Positions 1 through 8,104 of a DNA stretch of 64,000 nucleotides are shown one piece after another. Source of the DNA: Streptomyces sp. NBC_00234 (GTDB lineage: Bacteria > Actinomycetota > Actinomycetes > Streptomycetales > Streptomycetaceae); assembly GCF_036195325.1 (NCBI RefSeq), contig NZ_CP108101.1:1054001-1118000 (forward strand), read 5' to 3'. A program made the position numbers and the translations under genes. How positions within the stretch are numbered: position 1 is the first letter of the stretch; each line of letters begins with the position of its first letter. Under the pieces are notes generated by a model. That model was not told the origin of the DNA, ran no database searches, and worked only from the letters and a program-made list of their open reading frames with translations.

Positions 1-716
1 TGCCCGATGCCGTCGCCCCCGCGCTGCTGCCGGAGGTCATGCGTGTGATCGCCACCGCGGAGCAGGCATGCGCCGGGATGCGGATCGGCCGCGATCCGCG
101 ACGGGGCAAGCGCGCCACGGACAAGCGCGACTGGGACCGGATGGCGACGACGGTCGACGCGGCCGTGCGCCGTGCACACCCTGAGCTCGTCGATGACGCG
201 GTGCATACCGTGAGCTTCCTGATGTGCTCGGAGGCCACGGACCGCTCCAGGAGCACGCCCATGGAGGATGACGAGGAGGCTGCCGACACCCGCGCCGACT
301 TCGGCGAGAGTGCAAGGAAGACGATCCTGTCGTTCACCGACGACAAGGGCGTCGAGAAGAAGTGGATCCAGGACAATCACCGCACTGCCACCGCGGAATT
401 CTGGGAGTTCGTCGGCGATCGCTCTGCCGCGGACAACGAAGTGTTCACCATCGAGGACGAGGAAATGGGCGAAGGGATCCAGCTCCACTTCTACGCGGAC
501 TCCATCGCCCGGGTCACGACGGTGCACGAGGGTGAAGGCGGCGGGTCGGATCCGGAGTACCGGGTCGAGTACAGCCTGGTCGACGGGATCGGCGGGTACC
601 GGACCCTGGTGAGCGCCTTCGTCCGCGGCGGCTGCGCCGCACTCGAACAGCACGGCTCTTGGATCTCGGATGCCGCTGAGTTCGAGCGCGCGCGCCGGCG
701 GCGCGACGCCAAGTAG
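1..716 (+). CDS. Hypothetical protein, 5' end outside the window
   Basis: This is the 3' part of a gene that enters from the left. The frame is open from base 3 to the TAG at 714-716, giving about 237 visible residues. An internal ATG at 39 has no obvious ribosome binding site, so the real start probably lies upstream. The protein is acidic, rich in Asp and Glu, with scattered Trp and Tyr, and shows no signal peptide or membrane segment. I recognise no family. The codon-aligned antisense frame is also open to the window edge. I prefer the sense frame because its composition looks like a globular protein, whereas the antisense reads as low-complexity Arg, Ala and Val. No function is assigned. 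Confidence 0.55.
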   Translation, partial: PDAVAPALLPEVMRVIATAEQACAGMRIGRDPRRGKRATDKRDWDRMATTVDAAVRRAHPELVDDAVHTVSFLMCSEATDRSRSTPMEDDEEAADTRADFGESARKTILSFTDDKGVEKKWIQDNHRTATAEFWEFVGDRSAADNEVFTIEDEEMGEGIQLHFYADSIARVTTVHEGEGGGSDPEYRVEYSLVDGIGGYRTLVSAFVRGGCAALEQHGSWISDAAEFERARRRRDAK

Positions 717-1096
717 TCCGCCGATGCTTGCCCTCACCGGTGCTACCCGCCGCTGGGAACCCAAACGGCTCCGGCTCCGACTGTTCACCAGCGCCGCCCG
801 ACTCGTAAGACGACCACTGCCCCTCCGCTCCTGGACCTCGCCCGCGAGTATTCGCTCCTTGTATTTCCAGAGCTTCTCCCGCTCCTCCCACATCAGATTG
901 TCAGCCAGCTTGTTCACCTCTTCCCACGCGGTAGACCCGCCCGGCAGAAGGCGCCCCTGACTCGTCGTGCGATCAACCCACGCCATCGGATTCCGGCCGG
1001 TAGACCCGAAGGCACCGACAACCACAGCAGAGCTCTGCCACAATCCCTGCCAGGACGAACTACTCGTCCCCATCGGCTTGCGAGGAAGGATCAGCA
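717..1096. other. Intergenic stretch without a supported gene
   Basis: No confident gene was found. On the minus strand a frame opens with an ATG at 986-984 and begins with a plausible sequence containing STAWEEVNKLADNLMWEERE. It then runs antisense into the left-edge gene without a stop before base 1. It could be a decayed gene or chance, since no good ribosome binding site precedes it. Confidence 0.4.
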
Positions 1097-1312
1097 GTGG
1101 CGCAGAGCCGCAAGGGGCATTACCGGGCAGCGACTTACGTCAGGCCTACAACGGTCTCCCGACGCATGAAGAAGCCCGCCACTTGGGTCGTGGTGACTCT
1201 TGCAGTGGTCGCCATTGCCGCCTGGAACACCCTCTTCGGCGGCGGTTCCGATGCTCCCGCTACAACACCCAAGCAGACGACTCCCACTGCCCAGGTGTCG
1301 CCGGCCCGATAG
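1097..1312 (+). CDS. Small single-pass membrane protein
   Basis: This 71-residue protein starts at GTG 1097. The start is supported by a strong ribosome binding site (GAGGAAGGA at 1082-1090). The N-terminal third is basic (KKPATW just before the membrane), and one hydrophobic helix runs at about residues 28-43 (WVVVTLAVVAIAAW). A short Thr/Pro/Ala-rich tail follows. This is the layout of a small membrane anchor with a cytoplasmic basic segment and an external tail. Family unknown. It converges on the caspase-like gene, and a hairpin lies between the two stops. Confidence 0.65.
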   Translation: MAQSRKGHYRAATYVRPTTVSRRMKKPATWVVVTLAVVAIAAWNTLFGGGSDAPATTPKQTTPTAQVSPAR

Positions 1313-1313
1313 G

Positions 1314-1335
1314 CCGAGCGCTCAACCCCGCTCGG
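1314..1335. terminator. Hairpin between convergent genes
   Basis: CCGAGCG at 1314-1320 pairs with CGCTCGG at 1329-1335 across an 8-nt loop. It sits between the stop at 1312 and the caspase gene, overlapping that gene's stop codon. It could act as a bidirectional terminator. There is no T-tract. Confidence 0.45.
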
Positions 1336-2485
1336 GACGTACGGTACTACCGTCCTTCCTCCGCCAGAGTCTCCCTGGCCATGTCTGGGGCTTCCGGTCT
1401 TCTGCAGCAGAAGGCGTCAAGTCCTGCTCTCTGTCGTCCTGTTCCACGCGGATTCTCTTCCACACCTCCTTCCACTGCCGCACCTGGTCCTCAGGTACTC
1501 CGCACGCCGACAAGTACGTGGGGATCGCAGTCCATGTACGCGGAAGCGTCTCGCGATTCAGCAAGTTGCTGACCGTGCCGTCCGCAATCTTGCGGCCCGA
1601 TCGTTGGCTGATCGCCTTCTGCGACAGCCCGGACACCACCCGGACATCCCCGAGCCGCGCGATGAACCCCTCGGCTGTCCGGATACCACCGGGCGAGGGC
1701 CAGGCGCGGAGGGACGGATCCGGGCCACCGGACGTACTGACGGGAGAGTCCGGGTCGAACGCTCGGTTTCGACCGAGAGCCAGTCGGGCTCCCGTGTTCC
1801 GATTTCTGGCCTGTGGCTCGGGGCGCGACTGAGCGGCCAACGACACCCTCAGATGCCGATACACCGCGTCGAGCTCCAGCAACTCGGGACCGCCGACTAT
1901 TCCACTGCGCAGAACTTCCAGCAGTTGCCCGGTGAAGGCCGTGTAGGTCTCACCTGGCGGAGCGAGAGCGGCACTCGTTTCCGAGGATGCGGCCAGAAGG
2001 TAACTCCCCTCCACTGAAGCGTGATCGACCAGCTTCGGGGGGCCGCCAGCCATGGTGCCCAAGGCGAGTCCGCTGAAGCAGCAGTCCAGCAGGAGAACCT
2101 GCCGTTCCGAGCGCCCCGCCAGGACTGCCTGGCGTAGCCACTCATAGTGGACAGACGACTCCGGCCAGTCCTGCTGGGATTTGGGCAACGCCAGCTGCAA
2201 ACGGCTTTGCAGATCCACCAGGCCGTGTCCGGCGTAGTACACCAGCAGGGTGTCCCGGGCCTCCAGGGAAGCAGCCCGCAACGCGGCCATCACCTCGTCG
2301 GTGGACCCGGGGTTCGCCAAGATCACACAGTGCTCCGGCCGCAGCCCCCATGAGGTGGGCGACGCGAGCGCTTCGGCGAGTGCGGCCAGATTGTTGGTAA
2401 CGGCCGGCAACGGCTCAAGGTGATCGAATCGGCTCGATCCGATGAGGACGGCACGCGATGCTCCCGGATCAGGCAACACACTCAC
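1322..2485 (-). CDS. Caspase-like (C14) protease with C-terminal helix-turn-helix
   Basis: The protein has 387 residues if started at GTG 2485-2483, five bases after the stop of the upstream gene and behind GGAGAG at 2500-2495. The open frame continues further upstream but there it reads antisense-like. The N-terminal half is a caspase/metacaspase fold: it opens with a strand (RAVLIGSS), then carries the catalytic His in VYYAGHG (His87) and the catalytic Cys in LLLDCCFSG (Cys136). After a Pro/Ser-rich linker comes an XRE-like helix-turn-helix domain at about residues 265-345 (LSQKAISQRSG, then TVSNLLNRETLP). The pairing with an EACC1 protein marks it as the effector of a predicted NTP-era conflict (immunity or programmed-death) module. 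Targets and trigger are unknown. Confidence 0.85.
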   Translation of the reverse strand: MSVLPDPGASRAVLIGSSRFDHLEPLPAVTNNLAALAEALASPTSWGLRPEHCVILANPGSTDEVMAALRAASLEARDTLLVYYAGHGLVDLQSRLQLALPKSQQDWPESSVHYEWLRQAVLAGRSERQVLLLDCCFSGLALGTMAGGPPKLVDHASVEGSYLLAASSETSAALAPPGETYTAFTGQLLEVLRSGIVGGPELLELDAVYRHLRVSLAAQSRPEPQARNRNTGARLALGRNRAFDPDSPVSTSGGPDPSLRAWPSPGGIRTAEGFIARLGDVRVVSGLSQKAISQRSGRKIADGTVSNLLNRETLPRTWTAIPTYLSACGVPEDQVRQWKEVWKRIRVEQDDREQDLTPSAAEDRKPQTWPGRLWRRKDGSTVRPERG

Positions 2486-2490
2486 TCGCC

Positions 2491-2844
2491 TCAGCTCTCC
2501 CCGCTCTGTCCGTCGTCCAGGACACGGATCACACGCCGCACCTCGTCGTCGCTGCAGTTGGTGAGCGCGATGGTCGTGTCGTCCCTGGTGATCGTGATCT
2601 GCGGGCTCTGCGGTCGAGTCCGCTTCCAGGCGATGACAGCCATCACGAATGAGGCCGCACTCCAGCCATTCTCGGTAACCATCTTGATTACTTCCAGGGT
2701 CGCCCCCATCTGCCCCGGCTGAGGGTGCCCGTCCGCTTTCACCTCCGAAGTGGAGGACCGCCGTACGGCTGCGTCGTTCCGCAGCCAGGCATGCAGCGAC
2801 CGCAGTTCGCCCGCACCTTGCTCCATACGCAGATCGACGTGCAT
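2491..2844 (-). CDS. EACC1-family effector-associated component
   Basis: This protein has 117 residues. The start at ATG 2844-2842 is chosen because AGGAGG lies just upstream, and a longer frame from 2895 is less likely. Layout: a short alpha/beta N-terminal part with the segment LRSLHAWLRNDAAVR, then MGATLEVIKMVTENGWSAAS in the middle, then WKRTRPQSPQITITRDD. This pattern, with a central helix and a C-terminal beta section, matches the effector-associated constant component EACC1 found beside caspase, trypsin and other effector genes in actinobacteria. The gene is 5 bp upstream of the caspase gene and surely cotranscribed with it. It is inferred to couple sensing to the effector. The biochemical role of the family is not established. 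Confidence 0.75.
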   Translation of the reverse strand: MHVDLRMEQGAGELRSLHAWLRNDAAVRRSSTSEVKADGHPQPGQMGATLEVIKMVTENGWSAASFVMAVIAWKRTRPQSPQITITRDDTTIALTNCSDDEVRRVIRVLDDGQSGES

Positions 2845-3240
2845 TGACGCCTCCTGACTCCCGATCTGCTGTCCTACTCGGACCTGCCGATACATCGTCG
2901 TTCAAAGTCCCGGCGGGCGAGGACATTTCCCCGGAACTTCCGCATGGTCAAGGCCAGCCAGGAGGGGCGTGACCGCCGAGGGCGCCACCACCGGCGACGG
3001 CCCCGCGCCCCCGCCGCCGACACGGCCGGCTCCCAACGCGGGGGCCGTCGCGGACTCCGTGCGTCGGTCAGTACAGGGTCCAGACCTGGTGGCCGCCACC
3101 GGTGGCGGCCCACTGCTGGAGGCCCGTGCCGGGCCCGGTGGACGAGCGCCGGCTCAGGCTGAACTACGCGCACGTCAACTCCTGACCTCGTGAGGGTCTG
3201 CCGCACGATCGGGTGACATCTGAAGTGACCTGTCCTGTAG
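2845..3240. other. Intergenic stretch, possible gene debris
   Basis: No intact gene is supported. A short minus-strand frame ending in a TGA at 3070-3068 reads LQQWAATGGGHQVWTLY at its end. It looks like the C-terminus of a secreted protein, but an in-frame stop lies about 30 codons upstream, so at most it is a fragment. Confidence 0.35.
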
Positions 3241-3531
3241 GGCAGGTGGAAAGAATGTCGCTGCGCCCGTCGTGGACACGTCGCGTGCTGTGTACTGCAC
3301 AGCGATCGTGGGTCGCAATTTCGGTCCCGGAAATTCGTCCGGGCGCTTGGACGGCACCAGATCGCCGGCTCGATAGGGCGAGGCGGGGCGGCAGGCGACA
3401 ACGCGGTCGTGGAGTTCTTCTTCAGCCTGCTGCAGAAGAACATCCTCGATCGTCATAACCACACCGGCCCTCCAAGCCGCGTTCCCGAACCCGTCTCCCA
3501 GCCCTGCAGCAGACCCGACCGTCCGGCATGA
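3241..3531 (+). pseudogene. IS3-family transposase (OrfB) C-terminal remnant
   Basis: A short open frame, opened just after a stop at 3238-3240, encodes the tail of an IS3-type DDE integrase. It contains HSDRGSQFRSRKFVRALG from 3298 onward, then AGDNAVVE, then FFFSLLQKNILDR. The second Asp (codon 3304) and the Glu (codon 3412) are separated by 35 residues, exactly the DD(35)E spacing of this family. The first catalytic Asp, the N-terminal part and OrfA are missing, and no terminal inverted repeats were identified, so the element is dead. The residues after LDR run on into unrelated sequence. It marks past mobile-element activity beside the conflict genes. Confidence 0.75.
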
Positions 3532-3566
3532 TGCTCCCTTCAGCTACGCACCGAGGGGGACCACCT

Positions 3567-3932
3567 ATGAAAAATGACGAAGTCGCGGACCTGACGAACT
3601 TCCTCCAAGCTCGTATTGACGAGGACGAAGCTGGGGCACAGGCCGTGAAGCCCGACTCGGCCGAGGGCACCGCAGGGCTGAAGGCCCGGGTTCTCGCAGA
3701 CATCTCCGCCAAACGTGGTGTCCTGCGCTTTGTGGAGCAGATGCAGCAGGACGCAGAGCAGGACGACTTCATGGTTCACCGTCCCGCCATGATTGTGCTC
3801 TCTGCGACTGCGTTCCCGCTCCGCCATCTCGTTGCGGCATACGCCTCACACCCCGACTTCCGGCCTGAATGGTTGCCGAACGAGGAGGAAGTCGAGCCGG
3901 ACCCGAAACTCAGTCGCTCCGCCCGGGCATAG
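3567..3932 (+). CDS. DUF6221 family protein
   Basis: The protein has 121 residues. ATG 3567 is preceded by GAGGGGGA at 3553-3560, so the more upstream ATG at 3528 is rejected. It begins with the family hallmark pattern (DLTNFLQARIDEDEAGA) and ends with LVAAYASHPDFRPEWLP, the usual C-terminal motif of the small DUF6221 proteins common in Streptomyces and often found on phage- or plasmid-like islands. It has no membrane segment or signal peptide. Function is unknown. The gene stands alone between the transposase remnant and a long stretch without genes. Confidence 0.85.
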   Translation: MKNDEVADLTNFLQARIDEDEAGAQAVKPDSAEGTAGLKARVLADISAKRGVLRFVEQMQQDAEQDDFMVHRPAMIVLSATAFPLRHLVAAYASHPDFRPEWLPNEEEVEPDPKLSRSARA

Positions 3933-5064
3933 GTCGCAGGACTTACAAAGAGATCAAGGCCCGTCACGGCTTCACGCGATGGCGGGCCTTCACTCCCCTG
4001 TCACCCTCGGCCGGCACTCGCCGGCATAACGACGCGTTCGGCCAGGCCGCGTCAGGCGTGGCCGAGGAGTTCCTCGCGCCGGGCCAGCGTCCAGGGGCGC
4101 TAGTCGTCACGGTCAATGGGCAGCCTCCCGTGGTCACCCATGTCATCGCCTTCGCCCGGCGGTCTCCCGCGCCGCGGATGGCGAGGTGAAGGGCAAGTTC
4201 CTCGGCCGTGCAGGTGGGCTACAGCCGCTGCCCACGTTCGAGTTCACCAGCGAAATCACCGGCGGCGCCACTGGAGGTCGGCGGCGAAGGCCAGCTTCGA
4301 TAGACAGGCGAACGCTCCCCAGGGGCCATCGTGCTCGTTCGGCACCACGGGCCTATCACCGAGTTGCTCGCGGGTGACATCCCCTAGGCAAACATCGCCG
4401 CGCAGCATCGCTGACCCAGTCCTGCCCAGAACTGGGCTCTCTCACTCGGTGCGGCCGGACATCACTCCTACGTGACGACAGACGCAGCCCTACCCGAAGA
4501 ACGACAGACGAACGTGACGGTTTGCATTATCGCGATTCGTATCCACCAACCTCCGTTAAGGCAACCCTGAGGATAGCTGGCCACACCAATGAGAGATTGG
4601 TTGGGATTCGACTCTCCGGGAAGCTGCCACTGCTGATCCGCGAGGCACGCACATCGTTCAGACCCGAGCTACTGTGCTGACCACCCTCGCCGTAGGGCTG
4701 GACGTGATAAAGACCGTCACGTGCGAACAAGCGGCACTTCGTAGGAGTTCGACTCGGCGGACAGAGTCATCTGCCAACGATACGGTCGCGCTCGTCCTGG
4801 GATCTCTCGGCCTCGCGGTCGACCTACGCTGCAATCCAACGACGACACGACAGAACGGTCTTCCCCTCAGCGCACCGCGGGACGTCAGGGAAGCGCGACG
4901 AGGGCCGTGGCGTGGTGTCGAGGCTCATGTCCTGAGCGCATTCCGCGATCGTCCGTGCGGGACAAGCGGAGCCACTGGTGAAGGGTTGACGACCGGTCGG
5001 GCCATGTGGTTGTGGCCGTTGCTTGGAGTAGCGCAAAGATCCGAAACCGGCCGGCCGTACCCGG
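3933..5064. other. 1.1 kb without a supported gene
   Basis: No frame here has a convincing start, composition or recognisable motif. A plus-strand frame around 3935-4189 reads RTYKEIKARHGFTRWRAFTP and could be an old fragment, but nothing identifies it. The part around 4500-4680 is visibly lower in GC than the neighbouring genes. Together with the adjacent IS3 remnant this suggests decayed acquired DNA. It is also the upstream region of the DUF262 gene and may contain its promoter. Confidence 0.4.
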
Positions 5065-7038
5065 ATGGCGGCTAACGTGGATGTGACGGATCACCTGAAT
5101 GCTGGGGGCGGCATGGGACTGGCGAACGAAAAGATCATTTCCCAGGTGGAGGACCTGCTGCGGGGCATGGTCGTCATTCCCTCCATCCAGCGCGACTTCG
5201 TCTGGATGCGGCCTGACGTACGTGATCTCTTCGATTCGCTCTACCGGGGCTATCCGGTCGGCGCCCTGCTGCTGTGGAAGACCGGCCTGAGCGTCCCGTT
5301 CAAAACTGCCGCCGTCGTCCAGACCGACAAGACGACGCACCAACCCCTCTATCTGCTGGACGGACAGCAGCGGCTGACCTCCCTCGCCTGGGTCTACCGA
5401 CCTCAGTCGAAGGCCGACGGTCGGCACATAGACCTGCGCTTCGACGTGCGTACCGAAGAATTCGTCACCCCGAGCGCCGTGCAGCGCAAGGATCCGCTCC
5501 TGATCCCGGTGTCGACGCTCCTGCAGGAGAACGTGCAGTTCTATCCGGTCCTGATCAAGGCCGGGGTGTCCCCCGACGACCCGGACTTCGGCACCTGGAT
5601 GCAGCGGCTGCAGAAGGTGAACAACATCCGGTATCACCAGATCGCCGTCATCACCTATGAGTCCGACGATTACGAGGAGGTCGCCGAGCTCTTCGCCCGG
5701 CTGAACAAGGGCGGCCGACGGCTGTCCAAGGGCGATCTCGTGTACAGCGCCATCGCGGCCCGTTGGTCCGCCGGCCTGGACACCATGGATGCCTTTCACC
5801 AGGAACTGCGGGACAGCGACTTCGACCTGAACAGGGAAGCCGTCCTGCGCCTCATGAGCCTCCTCGCGGGCACCGGCGCCCATCACATCAAGCTCATCGG
5901 AGCGGAGGTGGACGAGACCGCGCTGAAGGAGGCATGGCACGCCACCGAGAGGGCCCTTCGCTTCGCCATCGACTTCCTGAAAGGCGAGTGCTCGATCCCC
6001 CGGTCCGAGATCCTCTCCTCGCCGAATGTCACGATCGTGCCTGCCCTGCTACTCCACCATCGGAGCGGCAAGCTGCGTCCGGGAGAGGCGCAGCTGCTGC
6101 GTCGCTGGGTGTACACGGCTATGGCCTTCAGCCACTACTCGCTGCAGGTCGAGGGCAAGCTCGACGCGGAGGCCCGGCTGATCAGGTCCCGTGCCGGGGA
6201 GGACCTGTTCGCCGAGCTCATCCGTCGTGCCTCCGGCCCCCGCTCCCTGGACAGCGCCCTCCACCCTAGGGACCTGGAGCAGAAGTACTCCACGCACGCC
6301 TTCTTCAAACTGCTCTACATCGCCGCGCTGCGGGACAGGGCGCGGGACTGGGCGACCAACATCGCCATCAACGATCAGCCGATGAGCAGCGGTTCCAGGA
6401 TCGAGTTCCACCACGTGTTCCCTCGCGCCCGGGTCCAGGGGACGTACGCGAAGGAGGAGTGGAACAGCCTCGCCAACCTGGCCTTCGTCACCGGTCAGAC
6501 CAACAAGATGATCTCCTCCGGGCTGCCAGCCGAGTACATGGCGGGCATCGCGCCGGAGCGCCTGGCCGAACAGTGGATCCCCAGCGACCCGGAGCTGCGG
6601 TCCCTGGACCGGTTCCCCGACTTCCTGGCTGCGCGCAGGAGCCTGCTGGCCAACGTCCTCAACGAACTCCTGGGTCTGCCCGCTTATGCCGGGGGGACCA
6701 TCCGTCAGGACTCCGACGAGATGCCCGCCGACGAGACCGTGATCGCGGAAGATCCTTCCGCGCCCGCACTGGTCAAGGCAGACGTGCAGGCGTTGCGCAC
6801 GGAGCAGGGCGTCGAGTTGCACGCCGTCTACGAAGGTCGGCGCACCACCGCCTACTACGATCCGCCGTCCCGCACCGTGACGATCCCCTCCGGCCCCGGC
6901 CGCGGCGTGTACGAGTCCCCCAGCGGGGCGGCGGTAGCCGTGGTGCGGGCTCTCAACCCGCACGTCAACCCGAACCGTAACGGGTGGTCGTTCTGGACCG
7001 TCACGGCCACGGGGACGCTCCTGCAAAGCATCCGGTGA
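5065..7038 (+). CDS. DUF262-HNH protein with RAMA-like C-terminal domain (GmrSD-type restriction)
   Basis: The protein has 657 residues from ATG 5065. ATG 5113 (behind a G-rich stretch) is an alternative start. The N-terminal DUF262/ParB-Srx NTPase-nuclease domain shows IPSIQRDFVW (about residues 37-46) and LLDGQQRLTSL (about 95-105). An all-helical middle follows. At about 446-456 the segment EFHHVFPRARV, followed by SLANLAFVTGQTNK, is the HNH/DUF1524-like nuclease motif. The last 85 residues or so (GVELHAVYEGRRTTAYY, then YESPSGAAVAVV, then NGWSFW) match the RAMA/DUF4357 type, a predicted reader of modified DNA. GmrSD/BrxU relatives are type IV restriction factors that cut modified phage DNA. 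The gene is single, with no methyltransferase nearby. Confidence 0.85.
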   Translation: MAANVDVTDHLNAGGGMGLANEKIISQVEDLLRGMVVIPSIQRDFVWMRPDVRDLFDSLYRGYPVGALLLWKTGLSVPFKTAAVVQTDKTTHQPLYLLDGQQRLTSLAWVYRPQSKADGRHIDLRFDVRTEEFVTPSAVQRKDPLLIPVSTLLQENVQFYPVLIKAGVSPDDPDFGTWMQRLQKVNNIRYHQIAVITYESDDYEEVAELFARLNKGGRRLSKGDLVYSAIAARWSAGLDTMDAFHQELRDSDFDLNREAVLRLMSLLAGTGAHHIKLIGAEVDETALKEAWHATERALRFAIDFLKGECSIPRSEILSSPNVTIVPALLLHHRSGKLRPGEAQLLRRWVYTAMAFSHYSLQVEGKLDAEARLIRSRAGEDLFAELIRRASGPRSLDSALHPRDLEQKYSTHAFFKLLYIAALRDRARDWATNIAINDQPMSSGSRIEFHHVFPRARVQGTYAKEEWNSLANLAFVTGQTNKMISSGLPAEYMAGIAPERLAEQWIPSDPELRSLDRFPDFLAARRSLLANVLNELLGLPAYAGGTIRQDSDEMPADETVIAEDPSAPALVKADVQALRTEQGVELHAVYEGRRTTAYYDPPSRTVTIPSGPGRGVYESPSGAAVAVVRALNPHVNPNRNGWSFWTVTATGTLLQSIR

Positions 7039-7289
7039 CGGACGGCAGCCACGGCTGTGCACGTTGTCTGCTGCCCGTCCTACGTCAGACATCTCGATCA
7101 ACAGCCCGGGGATTCGCTCGTTGCACTCCACGGCCATCACCCGATCGGTGGCCAACTCGAAGAAGCTCAGTGTTCAGCATGGATGCAGGTGCCGTATCAC
7201 CACCAGACCAAGAACCCGTCGGCAGCCTCACTCCGGGGGCAGTTGGCGCGGCCGGACTTGCTATCTACAGTCCGCAAAAAGTCGGCGTT

Positions 7290-7712
7290 CTATCCGAGGA
7301 AACTCAACCGCACCCGCCGCTCCGCATTGTCGACGTTCGTGTCCACCAGGCAGACCGACTGCCACGTACCGAGCTCCAGCCGCCCCCCGATCACCGGCAG
7401 CGTCGCATGCGGCGGGACCAGCGCGGGGAGTACGTGGTCGCGGCCGTGGCCCGGGCTGCCGTGGCGGTGCTGCCAGCGGTCGTCGGCGGGGAGCAGGGTG
7501 TGGAGGGCGGCCAGCAGGTCGGCGTCGCTGCCCGCCCCGGTTTCCAGGACGGCGATTCCGGCCGTCGCGTGCGGCACGAAGATGTTGAGGAGGCCGTCCC
7601 GGCCGTGGGCGGCGGCGGTGAGGAACTGTTCGCACTCCGCCGTCAGGTCGGTGACGGTCTCGGCCGTCCCGGTGGTGACGGTCAGGACGCGTGTGGTGAA
7701 GGTATCCGGCAT
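7290..7712 (-). CDS. YjbQ/UPF0047 family protein (secondary thiamine-phosphate synthase type)
   Basis: The protein has 140 residues, a normal length for the family. It shows the conserved LLNIFVPHATAGI segment, an acidic patch (LETGAGSDADLL), the His-rich RHGSPGHGRDHVLPALV segment and the terminal GTWQSVCLVD followed by RRVRLSF. These His and Glu residues form the metal-like pocket of YjbQ proteins. Members show weak thiamine-phosphate synthase activity, but their true role is unsettled. The gene is monocistronic, divergent from the sulfonate leader region, and convergent with the DUF262 gene. Confidence 0.92.
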   Translation of the reverse strand: MPDTFTTRVLTVTTGTAETVTDLTAECEQFLTAAAHGRDGLLNIFVPHATAGIAVLETGAGSDADLLAALHTLLPADDRWQHRHGSPGHGRDHVLPALVPPHATLPVIGGRLELGTWQSVCLVDTNVDNAERRVRLSFLG

Positions 7713-7804
7713 GGTGCCATTCTCCCTCTCACGCGCTGGGATCGCGCGTCCACAGAACGAGACGCCATTGACCGGTTCCGTTCCGCGTCGCTACGTTCTG
7801 CGCC

Positions 7805-7888
7805 ATGTTCCGTTCAGCTCTGCTCACTTCGCGCGGTCACATCGACCTGCTGCGGGTGGCCTCCGCCGCGTGTTGTCGCGGCTGCTGA
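7805..7888 (+). CDS. Cysteine-containing putative leader peptide of the sulfonate operon
   Basis: This 27-codon ORF starts at ATG 7805 and stops at 7886-7888, too short for routine ORF calling. It reads HIDLLRVASAA in the middle and ends in the tail CCRGC, so three of the last five codons are Cys (TGT TGT CGC GGC TGC). Such leaders (a basic N-terminus, then HIDLLRV, then Ala/Cys) recur upstream of sulfur-assimilation genes in Streptomyces. It lies 216 bp upstream of ssuC. The inferred role is a sensor of charged tRNA-Cys: stalling at the Cys codons when cysteine is short would alter folding or termination in the long region before ssuC. No clear pair of alternative hairpins was worked out. 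Confidence 0.8.
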   Translation: MFRSALLTSRGHIDLLRVASAACCRGC

Positions 7889-8104
7889 CGTTCTCTCAGC
7901 GCTTCTCCCTACGGTGACCGGGTGCGTGACGCGCCCGCTCCTGCCGTACGCGTCCGCGCACCGCCTCACCCTCCCCCTCCTGTTGCGCCTGCCGTTGCAC
8001 CCGCGCGTCCGCCTGTCCTAGCGGACCCGCGCCCGGCATGGTGCGGCACGGCGTACGGGGCGTGAGGGGTGCGGCCCCCGCGTTTCCCTGCTCATGGAGT
8101 CCTC

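Noticed and set aside
1..986. Long minus-strand open frame opposite the left-edge gene
   Set aside because: It is the codon-aligned complement of the sense gene and the translation is Ala/Arg/Val-rich. Only the first 50 codons look protein-like, so it is noted but not called.
2874..3443. 189-residue minus-strand open frame and a 95-residue one at 3175-3462
   Set aside because: They lie opposite the IS3 integrase remnant, whose DD(35)E pattern on the plus strand explains the region better.
3869..4189. 106-residue plus-strand frame with KEIKARHGFTRWRAF
   Set aside because: Starts inside the DUF6221 gene in another frame, no RBS and no recognised motif, so kept only as possible debris.
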